Shown: positions 8,945-17,520, counted from the stretch's first letter. The stretch: 64,000 nt of DNA from JAWSUT01 sp033549345 (GCA_033549345.1 JAWSUT010000006.1:56060-120059), one strand, 5' to 3'. Notes: a model not told the origin generated them from the letters alone. Made by a program: numbers and translations.

Positions 8945-10123
8945 TTATATGCTTTCCACAATAACCGCCATACCCATACCGCCGCCCACACACAGTGTGG
9001 CCAGGCCGTACTTCTTGCCGCGGCGGCGCAGTTCATAGAGCAAAGTCAGCATGATCCGCGCGCCTGTGCACCCCACCGGGTGGCCAAGGCCTACCCCGCT
9101 GCCGTTTACGTTAACAATATTGCGATTTAGGTCAAGGAGTTTCTCACAGGCCAGATACTGTGCGGCAAAAGCTTCATTTACTTCAATTAAATCCATGTCG
9201 GCAAGCTTGAGCCCGGCTTTATCCAATGCCTTTTGGGTGGCCGGGACGGGACCGTAGCCCATTAGTTCCGGTTCCACGCCGGCCCAGGCATAACTTACCA
9301 GCCGGCCCAAAGGCCGGGCACTTAGGCTTGCCGCCTTCTCTCCACTCATCAGTACCATAGCTGCCGCTCCGTCATTTAACCCGGACGCATTGCCGGCCGT
9401 CACTGTACCGCCCTCTTTAAAGGCGGGCGGCAGTTTAGCCAGTTTTTCCATGGACAGGTCGGTGCGGATATGTTCATCTGTGTCCACAAGACTGACCGCG
9501 CCTTTTCGTCCTTTGACAGGGACGGCTACGATTTCTTCGGCAAAGGTACCGTCCTGCGTGGCTCTGGCTGCATTGGTGTGGCTGCGCAGGGCGATGATAT
9601 CCTGCTCTTCCCGGGTTATGGCATATTTCTGTGCCAGGTTTTCTGCTGTCACACCCATCAGAATGCCATGCAGCGGGTCGGTTAAGAGTTCCCAGAGACT
9701 GTCTGTGAACTGATCGTGCTGCAGGCGCTGCCCCCAGCGGGCGCCCTTTAAAACATAGGGGGCACTGCTCATGGATTCCGCGCCGCCGGCCACCACAATC
9801 TCCACATCGCCGAGGACAATTTCCTGGTATGCGCTGACAACAGCCTGCATACCGGAAGAACACTGCCGCTGAATGGTAAAACCGGTGGTCTCTTTGGGCA
9901 TGCCGGCTCTTAGGGCCACGGTGCGGCCCAGGTTCGGCTCATCGGTGCGCTGCACACAGTTGCCCAGGATTACTTCTTCCACCATGTCACGCGTAATGTT
10001 TGCCCGCTTCAGAGCTTCACCGACCGCGGTGACCGCCAGTTCATTGGCCAGCATCCGGGAAAACTGACCGCCAAAATCGCCAATGGGGGTTCTGGCCCCG
10101 GAGACAATCAATACATCTTTCAT
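8945..10123 (-). CDS. thlA: Acetyl-CoA acetyltransferase (thiolase)
   Basis: This 392-residue thiolase condenses two acetyl-CoA to acetoacetyl-CoA, or cleaves 3-ketoacyl-CoA. The nucleophilic cysteine is in QRQCSSGMQAV, the conserved histidine in NGSGVGLGHPVGCTGAR and the second cysteine in TLCVGGGMGMA. It lies between crotonase (12 bp upstream) and hbd (15 bp downstream), an arrangement typical of the C4 pathway. AAGGAG precedes the ATG. A second thiolase at 41056-42231 belongs to a separate fatty-acid operon, so the two probably differ in chain length or direction. Confidence 0.93.
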   Translation of the reverse strand: MKDVLIVSGARTPIGDFGGQFSRMLANELAVTAVGEALKRANITRDMVEEVILGNCVQRTDEPNLGRTVALRAGMPKETTGFTIQRQCSSGMQAVVSAYQEIVLGDVEIVVAGGAESMSSAPYVLKGARWGQRLQHDQFTDSLWELLTDPLHGILMGVTAENLAQKYAITREEQDIIALRSHTNAARATQDGTFAEEIVAVPVKGRKGAVSLVDTDEHIRTDLSMEKLAKLPPAFKEGGTVTAGNASGLNDGAAAMVLMSGEKAASLSARPLGRLVSYAWAGVEPELMGYGPVPATQKALDKAGLKLADMDLIEVNEAFAAQYLACEKLLDLNRNIVNVNGSGVGLGHPVGCTGARIMLTLLYELRRRGKKYGLATLCVGGGMGMAVIVESI

Positions 10124-10135
10124 AGCCGCCGCTCC

Positions 10136-10918
10136 TTAACTGTCCGTAATGTCCGCTTTGCGTTTTTCCATGAAAGCCGCCATGGCTTCCTTCTGGTCAT
10201 TGGAGGCAAAGCAGATGCAGACCGACTGGACTTCCACGGTTTTACCCGTTACGCCGCCGCCTTCCAGGTGGGCGTTGACAGCCGTTTTGGCCATCTTCAG
10301 GGAAACCAGGCTGTTTTTTACGATGCCTTGGGCTTCTTCCCTAACCGCTGCAAGGAATCCTTCCGCCGGCAAAACGCGGTTAACAAGGCCGATCGCCTGC
10401 GCCTCGCCCGCAGCGATGACCTTACCCGAGTAGATCATTTCTTTGGCCCGGCCCGGTCCGATTGCCTGGGGCAGTCTTTGTGTGCCGCCCCAGCCCGGGA
10501 TGATGCCCAGCGTCACTTCCGGCAGGCCGAATTTGGCATTTTCCGAGGCCAGGATAAAGTCACAGGCCAGTGCCAGTTCCATGCCGCCGCCCAGGGCAAA
10601 GCCGTTTACCGCGGCGATGACAGGCTTTGAGAATCGGGCCAGCATGTCAAATGCTTCGTGGCCGGCGATGATATACTTTCGTGCCTCCAGGGGGCCAAGC
10701 TTTGCCATCACCCTGATGTCCGCACCGGCGATAAATGCTTTTTCGCCGGCTCCGGTAAGAATCAGGGCTTTTACAGCGGCATCGTCCTCGAGAACAGCCA
10801 GAGCTTCCTGCAGTTCTCTTAAGACTTCAAACTTCAGGGCATTGAGTACTTCCGGACGGTTCACCGTAATCACGGCAATTTTATCTGTCGTTTCCACCTG
10901 TAAATACTTGAATTCCAT
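10136..10918 (-). CDS. crt: Enoyl-CoA hydratase / crotonase
   Basis: This 260-residue crotonase-fold protein adds water across 2-enoyl-CoA. It shows the oxyanion-hole motifs AFIAGADI and NGFALGGGMELALACD, and the catalytic glutamate stretch (FGLPEVTLGIIPGWGGTQRL). It is the first gene of the crt-thl-hbd-MBL operon, with AAAGAGGTGACAAG before the ATG. Together with hbd it carries out the hydration and oxidation steps between crotonyl-CoA and acetoacetyl-CoA. Family assignment is firm; chain-length preference is inferred from the neighbours. Confidence 0.92.
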   Translation of the reverse strand: MEFKYLQVETTDKIAVITVNRPEVLNALKFEVLRELQEALAVLEDDAAVKALILTGAGEKAFIAGADIRVMAKLGPLEARKYIIAGHEAFDMLARFSKPVIAAVNGFALGGGMELALACDFILASENAKFGLPEVTLGIIPGWGGTQRLPQAIGPGRAKEMIYSGKVIAAGEAQAIGLVNRVLPAEGFLAAVREEAQGIVKNSLVSLKMAKTAVNAHLEGGGVTGKTVEVQSVCICFASNDQKEAMAAFMEKRKADITDS

Positions 10919-11049
10919 CTTGTCACCTCTTTTTTAAAATTCTCCGGACAATGCCGGGTATAACACGTACTGGATGCGGCAGGCTGCCTAAGCAATATCA
11001 ATCTTAAAAATGTTCCGGCAACTGAAAACCTGAAAACTCCCCGAGGTTC

Positions 11050-12354
11050 CTAAAGAACCTGAAAATGCTCTTCTTTGAAGTCGGCATTGCCTTCGTAACG
11101 ATTATAAAGGGAAGCCCTGTAGACAGCATACGCTTTGGTGTCCGCGGGAATGCCGTGTTCCCTGAGCACTTCCAGGATTCGCTTTTGACCGGGTGGGCAC
11201 CCGCGAATTGCTACGGCTTCGCTGATGGCCACATTACCTGCGTTCTGGTGAATGGCGCACTTGCCAAAGAGAAAGGTTTTGTCATACCCTCCGCGGGAGA
11301 AGGTGTCTTTACCGCCGAGAAATTCCATACCCTTAAAAGGTCTGCGGGCATACGCGCCCATCAGTGTGACCAGCATGAAGTTGTTTAGATAGGAGCAGCC
11401 CGAGCAAAGGGTATTGTCATACTTGGGGAAATAGATGTCTTTGATCCCCTGGCGGGCAAACGCCTCGGGACCTGAGTTATCTTCAAGCCAGGCCCAGTCC
11501 CATTCCAAAGGATGGGTAACATCTGCAATTTCCGCACCCACGGTCTGAATCTTTCCCCGGGACAGGCCGTGTTTTTGGGCATAGGCCTGCAGATGGGCAA
11601 TGTCGTCTGCTGCAAACCCCAGGATTTCCGCCCCGATGACATCGGCGGCAAACATATCCCGGGAAGCAATCAGGAGGTCTGTGCGGTAGGCACGTCCGTT
11701 CATTACCGGGCCTTTTTCCAGGGCGTAGATACCGTCAATCACTGTGAGAGCCGGCTTGATCTTCTCCGCCAGCTTCCAGATAAACGCGTCAAGTGAACGA
11801 TCCTTGCTGTGGCAGAACATTTTCGAGCGTGTATGTAGGCAGCCTTTGAGATTCTTAAACCCCAGGGATACTTTTGTAGAGCTGTGCGTTTTCAAAACAG
11901 GCAGGTTAACCAGAAAATCGGTCTGGAGAGCGTGGGAGGAGATATCCAGGGCATAATCATCGAAATAAACCCGCTCAAACGGGCCGTCGTTAAAATCCAC
12001 CAACTCCACACCGTATCGTTTGACAAGCTGTTTGTATCCCAGGCCGGCAAAAGCCTCTTTAGTACCGGAGCCCAGATCACTGTCCGTAATCGATCCCTCG
12101 CCAATGGTGATTTTTGAACAACCGTACTCTTTAAGCAGACGAACGATACCTGCCACCAGCACCGAACTGGTTAGCACGCCGTATTTGGGAAACGGGTAGA
12201 CCTCATCCCACATCACCAGGTTGGGCTTAAGCAGCACATGGTCTGTGGGCTTCAGGCCGGTAAACCCCTCTATGCTTTGGACAGCGCGGGCAATATTGGC
12301 AAACGAATCCTGATACCTGACGACACTGACGTTGTCTGCGCTCATGGCATTCAC
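11050..12354 (-). CDS. DUF362 domain-containing protein
   Basis: The 434-residue product matches the DUF362 pattern (VLLKPNLVMWDE; SVLVAGIVRLLKEYG; VNLPVLKTHSSTKVSLGFKNLKGC). A later cysteine-containing segment (CSGCSYLNNF) and further cysteines (CAIHQ, RGCPPGQ) could bind metal or an iron-sulfur cluster. The domain's reaction is not established. It is transcribed alone: 131 bp separates it from crt downstream, and a 330-bp gene-poor region with an 11-bp inverted repeat lies upstream. Family call secure, function unknown. Confidence 0.85.
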   Translation of the reverse strand: MNAMSADNVSVVRYQDSFANIARAVQSIEGFTGLKPTDHVLLKPNLVMWDEVYPFPKYGVLTSSVLVAGIVRLLKEYGCSKITIGEGSITDSDLGSGTKEAFAGLGYKQLVKRYGVELVDFNDGPFERVYFDDYALDISSHALQTDFLVNLPVLKTHSSTKVSLGFKNLKGCLHTRSKMFCHSKDRSLDAFIWKLAEKIKPALTVIDGIYALEKGPVMNGRAYRTDLLIASRDMFAADVIGAEILGFAADDIAHLQAYAQKHGLSRGKIQTVGAEIADVTHPLEWDWAWLEDNSGPEAFARQGIKDIYFPKYDNTLCSGCSYLNNFMLVTLMGAYARRPFKGMEFLGGKDTFSRGGYDKTFLFGKCAIHQNAGNVAISEAVAIRGCPPGQKRILEVLREHGIPADTKAYAVYRASLYNRYEGNADFKEEHFQVL

Positions 12355-12420
12355 CCCCGGGTACTAATAAACATTATTTTCAGATATTAATTCATATGAA
12401 ACGGATATATGCACCATTCA

Positions 12421-12445
12421 ATATTTGTTTATATTAAACAAATAT
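12421..12445. promoter_or_regulatory. Perfect inverted repeat upstream of the DUF362 gene
   Basis: ATATTTGTTTA and TAAACAAATAT form an 11-bp perfect inverted repeat with a 3-bp centre, 67 bp upstream of the DUF362 start. It resembles a dimeric regulator site. The cognate factor is unknown; a Crp/Fnr protein is encoded 0.6 kb away, but the half-sites do not match the classic TGTGA or TTGAT boxes. Confidence 0.45.
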
Positions 12446-12650
12446 CTTGTATTTCCTGCATTTTGCAGCTGAAGAAAATAGTGCACATCATGATATCTCA
12501 ATGAATTCCACTCACCTCCCTGCGCTTACATTCCTGGCTGTTTCACATAACCTCTTCTTTCATTTCCCCAGGGGGCAATGATACCCGCATTAAAGCCCCA
12601 GAAGTGAATCTTAAGGGAGAGGCCATCCCGGTACTGGCCCAGAGTCATTT
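12446..12650. other. Gene-poor intergenic stretch
   Basis: No gene with support was found here. A 40-codon minus-strand frame (about 12527-12649) opens with ATG but lacks a good ribosome site and has no recognisable product. Confidence 0.4.
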
Positions 12651-12688
12651 AATAAAGTAAGCCCGGCTTCTGCCGGGCTTACTTTATT
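12651..12688. terminator. Terminator hairpin after the PPOX-like gene
   Basis: A perfect 17-bp stem (AATAAAGTAAGCCCGGC and complement) with a TTCT loop sits directly after the minus-strand stop at 12691. A/T-rich outer arms make it usable in both directions. Confidence 0.75.
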
Positions 12689-12690
12689 TA

Positions 12691-12999
12691 CTAGAGCAGC
12701 AATTCAGCGCTTTCCACATGCAGCAGGACTTTATCACCTTCCACTTGTCCTTTGCCACTAAATCTGTACCCTTTTTTCTCCAGAACAACAGCGGCCTGCA
12801 TAACACCTGTTTCACCCAGATTCTCTCTGGTCTTTTCCATCTTGTAGACACCGAAAACCAGAATGCCGTCTTCACGAATTTCCTTCGCTTTGCCTACTAC
12901 AATCAAATGAGGTTTACCGTCGCCTGACAGGGACACAATCGGTATAAACGCGGACTTTTCAATGACTTCTTTCATTTCGGAAGTGATAACAATACTCAT
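12691..12999 (-). CDS. Pyridoxamine 5'-phosphate oxidase-like FMN-binding protein
   Basis: This small protein (102 residues) resembles a split-barrel flavin-binding protein of the PPOX-like group: a short N-terminal helix, then strands with IPIVSLSGDGKPHLIVVGKAKEI and ILVFGVYKMEKTRENL. Such small members often bind FMN and act in stress or unknown redox reactions. It is monocistronic, ending at a strong hairpin, and lies between the DUF362 gene and the Crp/Fnr gene, all on the minus strand. Family call moderate, substrate unknown. Confidence 0.75.
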   Translation of the reverse strand: MSIVITSEMKEVIEKSAFIPIVSLSGDGKPHLIVVGKAKEIREDGILVFGVYKMEKTRENLGETGVMQAAVVLEKKGYRFSGKGQVEGDKVLLHVESAELLL

Positions 13000-13078
13000 C
13001 TACAACTCACCCTTTCCTCTTTTGCCTCATACTAGCACAGAAAAGGATGCCTTGGCTGTATACTATTTATCATTTTTG

Positions 13079-13750
13079 TTAAAAACAGCGGTCTTTAAGA
13101 ATGTAGAAGCGGTCCTTTTTAGCTAAGTAGTTCCGGTTTGCCAGCGTTTTTAGCGCTCTGGCCACCATGACGCGTGATGCACCCACAAAGTCGGCAATTT
13201 CCTGCTGCGTCAGTGAGACCTGAATTCGTATCCCGTCGGAACAGCGTTCGCCGTGGTCACCGGCCAGACGGATAAACAGGTTTAGGACTTTATCCTGCGT
13301 TGAGCCGGCGCGAATCTCAACAGCCTGTTCCCAGGAGCTGTAGAGCCGGTTTCCCAGGCTGTAGATCACCTGCAGTGCCAAATCCGGGTTGCTCTGAATC
13401 ACTTCCTCCATCCGCTCACGGTTTAAGGCACATACTCTGGCATCTTCCAGGGCCACGGCGGAAGCCGGGTGAATTCCCTGCCGGAACAGTGCCGCCTCCG
13501 CCAGGACTTCTCCGCAACCCGCCAGGTGGAGAATCACTTCACGCCCGTCGCTGGTCACACGGATAAGCTTAAAGCTCCCTTCTTTTACGAGATACAGTGT
13601 ATCGGAAGGGTCACCCTGGTGATAGAGATACTCGCCGCGGCGGATATGTTTTTTTATGGCGGCATGACGGCAGACCGTGCTGAAGACAGACCTCTCCAGA
13701 TTGTCAAACAGCGGCAGGTCATGCAGGCAGAACCTTTTATTGGCTTCCAT
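13079..13750 (-). CDS. Crp/Fnr family transcriptional regulator
   Basis: The 223-residue protein has an N-terminal cyclic-nucleotide-binding fold (GEYLYHQGDPSDTLYLVKEGSFKL; GEVLAEAALF) and a C-terminal Crp winged helix (VSLTQQEIADFVGASRVMVARALKTL). It lacks the N-terminal cysteine cluster of oxygen-sensing Fnr, so the effector is unknown. The ATG at 13750 is seven bases after AAAGGGGAG; a TTG two codons earlier is too close to that site. It is divergent from a 4Fe-4S protein gene across 203 bp, which is its most likely target. Confidence 0.92.
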   Translation of the reverse strand: MEANKRFCLHDLPLFDNLERSVFSTVCRHAAIKKHIRRGEYLYHQGDPSDTLYLVKEGSFKLIRVTSDGREVILHLAGCGEVLAEAALFRQGIHPASAVALEDARVCALNRERMEEVIQSNPDLALQVIYSLGNRLYSSWEQAVEIRAGSTQDKVLNLFIRLAGDHGERCSDGIRIQVSLTQQEIADFVGASRVMVARALKTLANRNYLAKKDRFYILKDRCF

Positions 13751-13953
13751 AGACAAGCTCCCCTTTAATTCATATAATCATGAATACATCCGGATGATAG
13801 CTTTATTGTACCATATAACAGAGAACATGCCGTGTAAAATATTTATCTTTCCTCAGGCTTTTCTTTCGTTATGGGCGAAAATGTATACTTTTTTACAGCG
13901 CAGCTACACTTTGCCCCCTACAATGAAAGAAAAAGCTGAAAGGACGGATTGAC

Positions 13954-14625
13954 ATGAACATAACAGAAGAACTGAAATCTTACATCATTGAACTGGGAGC
14001 AGCAGATGTCGGCATTGCTCCGGCCAAACGATTTGACCGGGTACCTGAAGGGCACCGTCCCGGAGATTATCTCAAGGGAACTGAAAGTGTAGTCACCTTT
14101 ACCTATAATCTGAGCAGGGGGGCTGTAAAGAACCTGCCTTCTTCACGAAACGAATATATGCAGGAATTTGAGATGGCTAACCGTACCCTCAGTGAAATCG
14201 CCCATAAAACAGCCCGTTTTCTGGAAGAAAGATCATTTGACAGTCTTGCGTTTGGGCCTGAAGCTTCAATCGGTGACTACAGCCGCCTCAAAGGTGATTT
14301 CTCGCATAAACATTCGGCATTTCTCTGTGGCCTTGGACACTTTGGGGTGAACAACCTTTTGATTACGCCAAAACACCGTGCACAAATCAGGCTGGCCAGT
14401 GTTGCCACAACGGCGAAGTTGGACTATGACAATGTGGCAATAAGCAGGGAATGCGAAAAGTGCCAGAAATGTGTTAAAGCCTGTCCTTCCGGCGCTCTCT
14501 CTTCCTGGAAGGACACCTACTCTCCGGAAACCGGCTGGACAATTGACAAAGAAAAATGCGCCCATTATATTTTTGTCGTTCTGGGGAGTAAAAGATGCGG
14601 CATGTGTGTTCAGGCCTGCACCTGA
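13954..14625 (+). CDS. 4Fe-4S protein related to epoxyqueuosine reductase
   Basis: This 223-residue protein carries two ferredoxin-like cysteine sets near its C-terminus: CEKCQKCVKACP, and a lone cysteine followed by CGMCVQAC. The upstream segment (FGPEASIGDYSRLK, LCGLGHFGVNNLLITP) matches the short COG1600-type proteins often annotated as epoxyqueuosine reductase. QueG itself is much longer, so tRNA modification should not be assumed. It is monocistronic with a terminator at 14674-14704 and lies divergent from a Crp/Fnr regulator, suggesting redox control. Confidence 0.8.
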   Translation: MNITEELKSYIIELGAADVGIAPAKRFDRVPEGHRPGDYLKGTESVVTFTYNLSRGAVKNLPSSRNEYMQEFEMANRTLSEIAHKTARFLEERSFDSLAFGPEASIGDYSRLKGDFSHKHSAFLCGLGHFGVNNLLITPKHRAQIRLASVATTAKLDYDNVAISRECEKCQKCVKACPSGALSSWKDTYSPETGWTIDKEKCAHYIFVVLGSKRCGMCVQACT

Positions 14626-14673
14626 GAGCCAGAGCATAGAACTCTGCTTACCCCCCACATCCCGTACATACTA

Positions 14674-14704
14674 AAAAATAACGTGGCACTGTCACGTTAT
14701 TTTT
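14674..14704 (+). terminator. Intrinsic terminator after the 4Fe-4S protein gene
   Basis: AAAAATAACGTG and CACGTTATTTTT form a 12-bp stem with a seven-base loop. The T run lies at the end of the 3' arm, as in a Rho-independent terminator. Confidence 0.8.
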
Positions 14705-14748
14705 GCTTGAACAAGAAACTGATATTCCAGCTTTTAAAATATACTATG

Positions 14749-14803
14749 GAGCGCCTCTCTGCGTGCAAAAGCAGTGTGACACTTGCTTTTTCAGGAGTCG
14801 CTC
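14749..14803. other. Long imperfect hairpin, possible structured RNA
   Basis: A 55-base segment folds on itself: GAGCG with CGCTC, CTC and CTG with CAG and GAG, AAAAGCA with TGCTTTT, and GTG with CAC around a GA loop. Small bulges interrupt the stem. It lies in the 327-bp intergenic region between the 4Fe-4S gene and the second ABC operon, upstream of the promoter, so it is not part of that operon's leader. Function unknown. Confidence 0.45.
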
Positions 14804-14867
14804 TGCATAAGGAAATAATTACCGATAAAAACAGCTTGTTTATTCGGTGATAAAGGCAAGAATGGTC

Positions 14868-14895
14868 TTGACTGCCGCTGTACTATTGTTATAAT
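14868..14895 (+). promoter_or_regulatory. Sigma-A type promoter of the PLDc_N / ABC operon
   Basis: TTGACT (14868-14873) and TATAAT (14890-14895) are separated by 16 bp. The predicted start, near 14902, coincides with the left edge of an operator-like inverted repeat. Confidence 0.75.
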
Positions 14896-14902
14896 ACAGT
14901 TA

Positions 14903-14926
14903 GGTGTATTAATAGGATAATACACC
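14903..14926. promoter_or_regulatory. Operator-like inverted repeat at the transcription start
   Basis: GGTGTATTA and TAATACACC are a perfect 9-bp inverted repeat with a 6-bp spacer, and a third half-site AATACACC follows at once. A protein bound here would block initiation from the promoter at 14868-14895. No regulator gene is adjacent. Confidence 0.6.
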
Positions 14927-14952
14927 AATACACCAAAGGGAGCTGTTGGATA

Positions 14953-15174
14953 ATGGAAATCAGGGAATTGTTAATCGCGCTCTGGCCGTTGTTGGCCTTT
15001 CAGGTCATCATGATGGTTGCAGCACTGATCAGTATCGCACGGAGAGGGGAAACAAAGAAGCTACCGAAACTTGTCTGGGTGATGATTGTGGTCTTCATCA
15101 ACATATTGGGTCCCATCCTCTACTTTATGCTTGGCAAAGGAGAATCGCAAGACAATGAACAGTATCGAGATTAA
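14953..15174 (+). CDS. PLDc_N domain small membrane protein
   Basis: This 73-residue protein has two hydrophobic helices and the PLDc_N pattern (WPLLAFQVIMMVAALISI, then KLVWVMIVVFINILGPILYFMLGK). The same motif begins cardiolipin synthases and also occurs as a stand-alone protein beside ABC exporters. It is the first gene after the 14868 promoter and overlaps the following ATPase gene by 20 bp, which supports a shared role in export or bacteriocin and antibiotic self-protection. That role is inference. Confidence 0.85.
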   Translation: MEIRELLIALWPLLAFQVIMMVAALISIARRGETKKLPKLVWVMIVVFINILGPILYFMLGKGESQDNEQYRD

Positions 15175-16114
15175 AGGACTCAAAAAAAACTTTGAAAATA
15201 ATGTTGTCTTGCGGGGCATCGACTGCACTGTGGCCCAGGGCAGCGTACATGGATTTCTGGGGCCAAACGGTGCCGGCAAAACTACTACGATAAAAACGAT
15301 ACTTGGACTCTATAAGGCGGATGCGGGAGAAATCAGGCTGTTTGGGAAGCCGGCTCAACCCGGCAGTATGAAAACCCTTCTGGCCCATATTGGTTATCTG
15401 CCTCAGGATCCGGTTTTCCCCGAGCAGTATACCGGCATCGAAGTGATGGAACTCATTGCCGATTTGTACCAGGTTCCTACCAAAGACAAAGTCCAGCGGA
15501 TCAAAGACCTGCTCAAGCGCTTCGACTTACTGAAGGCAGGAAACCGACAGGTCAAAAATTATTCCCGGGGAATGAAGCAGCGCCTGGGTCTGGCCACTGT
15601 CTGGTTGCCGCGGCCCAAACTGATGATCCTTGATGAACCCGTATCGGCGCTTGACCCGGAAGGACGTTTCGATGTGCTTGAACAGATTAAAGAACTCAAA
15701 GGTGAATCCACCGTGTTTTTTTCCAGCCATATTCTCTCTGATGTGGAACGGGTTTCAGACAAAATCACCATTATTGGCGGTGGCCAGGTTTTGCTTGAAG
15801 ACAGTATGGAAAACATCCACGGCACGTATGTCAGCTCAGCCTACCTGCTTAAAGTGCCTTTTGACAAAGTAAATGATGCCAGACAAATGCTCGCCGGCAT
15901 CCTGGAAGTCACCGAGGTTACCGGAGAAGATAATAACCTTTTGCTGCAAACAGACAGCAAAAACGTGGATATAGTGGGTAAAAAGGTTCTGGCCGGTGTG
16001 CTGGATGCCGATATTCCGGTGATTCGGTTTTCGCTGCAGGAAGCCACGCTGGAAGATGTTTTCCTGCAGTTAATTAACGGGGGTGCAAAACATGAAACTA
16101 ATGCTCATGCGTGA
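15155..16114 (+). CDS. ABC transporter ATP-binding protein
   Basis: The 319-residue ATPase has Walker A (GPNGAGKTTT), signature (YSRGMKQRL), Walker B (LMILDEPVSALDP) and switch histidine (FFSSHILSD), with an extra C-terminal domain of about 100 residues as in Ytr/Bcr-type exporters. The ATG at 15155 gives the correct N-terminus (MNSIEIKGLKK), preceded by AAAGGAG. Longer frames starting further upstream run through the PLDc_N gene and are not credible. The 3' end overlaps the permease gene, so all three operon members are coupled. Substrate unknown. Confidence 0.93.
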   Translation: MNSIEIKGLKKNFENNVVLRGIDCTVAQGSVHGFLGPNGAGKTTTIKTILGLYKADAGEIRLFGKPAQPGSMKTLLAHIGYLPQDPVFPEQYTGIEVMELIADLYQVPTKDKVQRIKDLLKRFDLLKAGNRQVKNYSRGMKQRLGLATVWLPRPKLMILDEPVSALDPEGRFDVLEQIKELKGESTVFFSSHILSDVERVSDKITIIGGGQVLLEDSMENIHGTYVSSAYLLKVPFDKVNDARQMLAGILEVTEVTGEDNNLLLQTDSKNVDIVGKKVLAGVLDADIPVIRFSLQEATLEDVFLQLINGGAKHETNAHA

Positions 16115-16847
16115 ATTTAGGGAAGGGTGGCGCAGCTTTCGCTTCCCCGGTGTGCTTTTGGGCGCTGTCTTCTTTGCTCTCCTTGCACCACCGACACAAA
16201 AATATATGGATGCCATCTTGGGCATGTTTGCTGAAGGTGTGGAAATTTCCATGCCGCCTGTTTCACCGGAATCGGTGCTGATCGGGTTTGCGGGAGATTT
16301 AACATCTATGATTCTGATTGCGGCTATTGTGGTTACCATGGGAATTGTGGCCCGGGAAAAGCACAACGGGTTAACCGAATGGTTTCTGACAAGACCGGTT
16401 AGCCGCAATGCCTACCTGTACGCCAAAGTGCTTTACCTGATTATCACCACGCTGGTGATTGTGGCCGTCTCCTCTCTGGCCTGCGCAATATATACCTACA
16501 CTTTGATTGGTCCGCTGAGTGCGGCAGGAATTCTTTATACGATCATTCTCATAACAACGTATTTTCTGATGCCCCTGATTGTCACATTTACAGTATCTGC
16601 TGTCACCGGAATTTCGGGAGCGGCCGCCGGTGCCGGGATCCTTTTCATGTTCCTTATGTCCACTGTGGGCTGGGTTTTGTCCAATGCCGATGTCAGTTGG
16701 CTGCCTACCCAACTTACCGAGCATCTGCCCCAGGCCGTGGCGGGCACCCCTCCTTCCTCCTTCTGGATTGCTGTAGCCCTCAGTTGGCTGTTCATTGCCA
16801 TTCTAACCTGGCTAACAGGACTTAATTTTTCCCGAAAAGAAATCTGA
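16092..16847 (+). CDS. ABC-2 type transporter permease
   Basis: The 251-residue protein has about six membrane segments and the ABC-2 N-terminus (MKLMLMREFREGW, a conserved amphipathic start). A central REKHNGLTEWFLTRPVSRNAYLYAK stretch matches the coupling region that precedes the core helices. It overlaps the ATPase gene by 23 bp. The ATG at 16092 is preferred over a GTG at 16083 because the GGGGGTG ribosome site covers the latter. The final gene of the PLDc_N operon, it forms the membrane channel. Substrate unknown. Confidence 0.9.
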   Translation: MKLMLMREFREGWRSFRFPGVLLGAVFFALLAPPTQKYMDAILGMFAEGVEISMPPVSPESVLIGFAGDLTSMILIAAIVVTMGIVAREKHNGLTEWFLTRPVSRNAYLYAKVLYLIITTLVIVAVSSLACAIYTYTLIGPLSAAGILYTIILITTYFLMPLIVTFTVSAVTGISGAAAGAGILFMFLMSTVGWVLSNADVSWLPTQLTEHLPQAVAGTPPSSFWIAVALSWLFIAILTWLTGLNFSRKEI

Positions 16848-16855
16848 GGCTCCAT

Positions 16856-17440
16856 CTATACATTGTTTAATAAAGAGAGCATCTGCAGTTTTGTGCGGTC
16901 ATACGCGGCAAACAGACGCAGGGCTCTCTTTGGTTTATGGTAAACCTTCCAGTAGCGCTGCAGCAAATAATTTTTCCCCTTATTTTTTATATACCCCTCT
17001 ACATCCTCAGCAGGAAAACCCAGGAATATACCCACTTCATGCGGCAGCGCCTTCTCTGTTCTGCTGCGCAGCCTGTGCAGTGCCACCCTGAAATCTGTTT
17101 CATCATAGCCGTACTCACGCAGAAAACCTGCACTCCCCTTTTCACGTATACACTCCTGCAGGCGGTCTTGCCTGTAAAACAAAACCAGAGCTCTGTCAGT
17201 CGTTCGTTTAAGTTCGAAATAATTCAGGGGCAATAGACCCCGCAGTTCTTCTCTGTATCTGTCCCAGGCCTGCAGCAGGTTGCGGTTCCAGCCGGTAAAA
17301 CTAATCAGTGTTGCCGGCTTGCCGGCTGCAATCGTCGGTGCGGCACAGAAAGCAATGGTTGCCAGAAGACGGCTTCTCTCATCTAATGTTTGCTGCCTCC
17401 GCATAAATTCATTGACAAGTACGTTCTTCAGAATTGTCAC
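16856..17440 (-). CDS. DUF3793 family protein
   Basis: The 194-residue product shows the DUF3793 pattern, found mostly in anaerobic Firmicutes: CAAPTIAAGKPATLISF near residue 32, LVLFYRQDRL in the middle, and HEVGIFLGFPAEDVEGYI followed by YWKVY near the end. The family has no proven function. It is convergent with the ABC operon (stops nine bases apart) and lies just right of a repeat-rich accessory region. The GTG start at 17440 has its ribosome site almost in contact, so the start is uncertain. Confidence 0.82.
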   Translation of the reverse strand: MTILKNVLVNEFMRRQQTLDERSRLLATIAFCAAPTIAAGKPATLISFTGWNRNLLQAWDRYREELRGLLPLNYFELKRTTDRALVLFYRQDRLQECIREKGSAGFLREYGYDETDFRVALHRLRSRTEKALPHEVGIFLGFPAEDVEGYIKNKGKNYLLQRYWKVYHKPKRALRLFAAYDRTKLQMLSLLNNV

Positions 17441-17520
17441 CGCCTAAGGGGCTTTTTTTTAGCATCCTTAGTAGGCAAAAAAAAATACAGCTTTTATGTC
17501 TTCATGTTCAAAAAATCTCA

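Noticed and set aside
12527..12649. Forty-codon minus-strand frame between the DUF362 and PPOX-like genes
   Set aside because: No ribosome site, no recognisable product, and chance occurrence at this length is common.
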